A program made the position numbers and the translations under genes. A stretch of 64,000 bases of DNA from Fasciolopsis buskii (taxonomy: Eukaryota; Platyhelminthes; Trematoda; Plagiorchiida; Fasciolidae), in NCBI GenBank assembly GCA_008360955.1, contig LUCM01006131.1:79628-143627 (forward strand), in the 5' to 3' direction. Below, piece by piece: positions 62,681 through 64,000 of the stretch. How positions within the stretch are numbered: the stretch's first letter is position 1; each line of letters opens with the position of its first letter. Below the pieces are notes generated by a model that was not told where the DNA came from, did not search any database, and saw only the letters and a program-made list of their open reading frames with translations.

Positions 62681-62945
62681 GTGAACAGTGGCGATTGTGT
62701 TGTCCTTTTATATCGAGTCAGAATGATGGAAAACATATGCGTTTTTACAGTTAGACTGTGTTCCGTGTGTTGGCTACGACAGCGTCTTATCTTTTTCACC
62801 TGTGTAGGTTCACTCCCAGTTAGCCTTGGATATTCACTCTTCATATAGAAACACGTAGCATTGGGGAAAAGGCAGTGGTTAGTAAGGCTTGCCTTGCTAT
62901 TTAACGCTAAGCGACGATGATGGCTTGTTACCACCTTATGCTGTT
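62681..62945 (+). repeat. RTE-like LINE 3' tail, copy 2
   Basis: Aligns with 41908-42160, beginning at the same point (GTGAACAGTGGCGATTGTGT) and ending near ACGATGATGGCTT. The coding region is absent, so this is a 5'-truncated insertion or a fragment. The open frames here are by-products. Confidence 0.75.
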
Positions 62946-63715
62946 GTACGCAAGTTTCACAATCGCTTCCTTCGGTTCCTCATTCATCTCGTGTCTTGGG
63001 CCTCCAGCAGCTGAACCATGTCCGTTTTACTACACGGGTGCATAAAGTGTATCATAGGAAAAAGTATGTCAAGATTGATGCTACGGTGATGTGAACATAA
63101 GCGTGAATTAAGAATCCGCCTCCCCAACTAACACGAGATCCCGAACATAATAAATGTGCACACGGTCTCCTAAGAAAGGTGATAAAATTCTTTTCGATTT
63201 TTTCCACGGGTAGAGGAGGATGTTGAGACCTAATTTGACACTGTCCCACCGCCAGTTTTAGGATCACGATTGACGGTGACCCCTTTCTCCGTGTAATGAA
63301 ACCTAACGGCTACGGGGTGTACCTAGTCAACTGCACTCGTGTTTTACGCGTGTCGTTAAAAACAGCTTACAGCCTGAACCATAAATTGAGCAATGCCATA
63401 TTGAGCATGGGAAATTCGAAAGATAAGCCCATATACATTTATGCGCATCATAAAAATGCGCTTGGTTTTTCGTCAGTAAACTAAGTTGATTATCCTAAGA
63501 CCCAGTGAATTTTCTCGCCTAATGTAGCCGGACTGGATTTGAGATGAACTAGATCATTAGATCTAGCATTCAGTTAATTATATAACAAATGCCGAATGAG
63601 GAAGTATTCGGCGACGGGAGATTCAAATGGTCCACATTCATATGAAATTGTAAGTGTTAGCCACACCTGATCGTTCCCAGTTAAGGTCGATTGTCTATCA
63701 CATATATGAACTTGC

Positions 63716-63734
63716 TTTGTGTGTGTGTGTGTGC
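63716..63734. repeat. (TG)n microsatellite
   Basis: Short TG run. Confidence 0.9.
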
Positions 63735-64000
63735 GACACATTGTGCATTTTTCTTCAGTCGATTTCGTCAAGTTTCTCCCAATTCCATCATCTTTTTATT
63801 GGTTACGACTCAAGACTACCCAGTACACTGGGTTTCTCTCTTTTAGGCAAGTTGCCAAATGTCAGTCCGGGGATAAGCTGATGAGCACTCCTAGCTCGTT
63901 TGAGGCGGCAAAGGTTATGATCTGTGAAATCAACTTGCATTATAAATCACACCCCTGAATTGGATAATTTAAGATTGGGCCACCTCTGAATTTCAGGAGT

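Larger units (their letters stand above)
62379..64000 (+). other. Start of the next convertase intron, runs off the window
   Basis: Begins with the consensus donor GTAAGT. It holds a partial SINE (62589-62680), an RTE-like LINE 3' tail (62681-62945) and a short (TG)n run at 63716-63734. No sequence for the catalytic-Ser exon (a His-x-Gly-Thr-Ser-Ala block) was found to the end of the window. The open frames at 63296-63484 and 63654-63958 are unrecognised. Confidence 0.7.

Noticed and set aside
62417..62848. 143-codon + frame as the next convertase exon
   Set aside because: Most of it lies in a SINE head and a LINE 3' tail, and it lacks the catalytic-Ser block.
1..64000. CRISPR array, prophage, integron or defence system
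   Set aside because: No regular spaced repeats or bacterial genes; introns and animal retroelements rule it out.

Overview
The window is non-coding-rich animal DNA from a large, intron-heavy genome, most likely a digenean flatworm (fluke). It is AT-rich, full of microsatellites and decayed retrotransposons, and has no dense run of genes. The fluke assignment is inference. It rests on RTE-like and jockey/CR1-like LINE relics and a Gypsy-type gag relic of the kind common in fluke genomes, plus tRNA-headed short repeats, very long introns and short phase-split exons.

Only one protein-coding gene can be supported, on the + strand. It is a furin/kexin-type proprotein convertase (subtilisin family S8B), seen as three exons at 32066-32157, 43086-43258 and 62166-62378. 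Each has an AG acceptor and a GT donor. The reading phases join exactly and the three exons encode one uninterrupted stretch of about 159 residues of catalytic domain, from the active-site His region through the oxyanion-hole Asn to the strands after it. The introns between them are 10,928 and 18,907 bp. The exon with the catalytic Asp lies upstream and the one with the catalytic Ser downstream. I found neither in the window, so the whole window reads as the interior of one long gene.

Layout: 1-32 kb is upstream intron or flank. It holds relics of an RTE-like LINE (5' ends at about 1.7 and 11.6 kb, reverse transcriptase at 8.3 kb), short repeats, a tRNA-headed foldback-type repeat at 12.6 kb, a long (TA)n tract at 25.25 kb and, at 29.8-31.2 kb on the minus strand, a Gypsy-like gag-protease relic. 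The first intron (32-43 kb) carries a foldback element with a tRNA-like core (34.8 kb), a second copy (37.9 kb), a jockey/CR1-like LINE relic split by a SINE (39.1-40.8 kb) and the 3' end of an RTE-like LINE (41.3-42.2 kb). The second intron (43-62 kb) carries an antisense RTE-like reverse transcriptase relic (about 50 kb), five SINE copies, one of them split by another repeat (55.2-55.7 kb), and several microsatellites. After 62.4 kb there is more intron with a second RTE-like 3' tail.

There is no operon, CRISPR array, rRNA gene or defence system. The repeats look like neutral intron expansion. The most unusual structures are the palindromic tRNA-cored element, the nested repeat insertion at 55 kb and the pol-deleted Gypsy relic.
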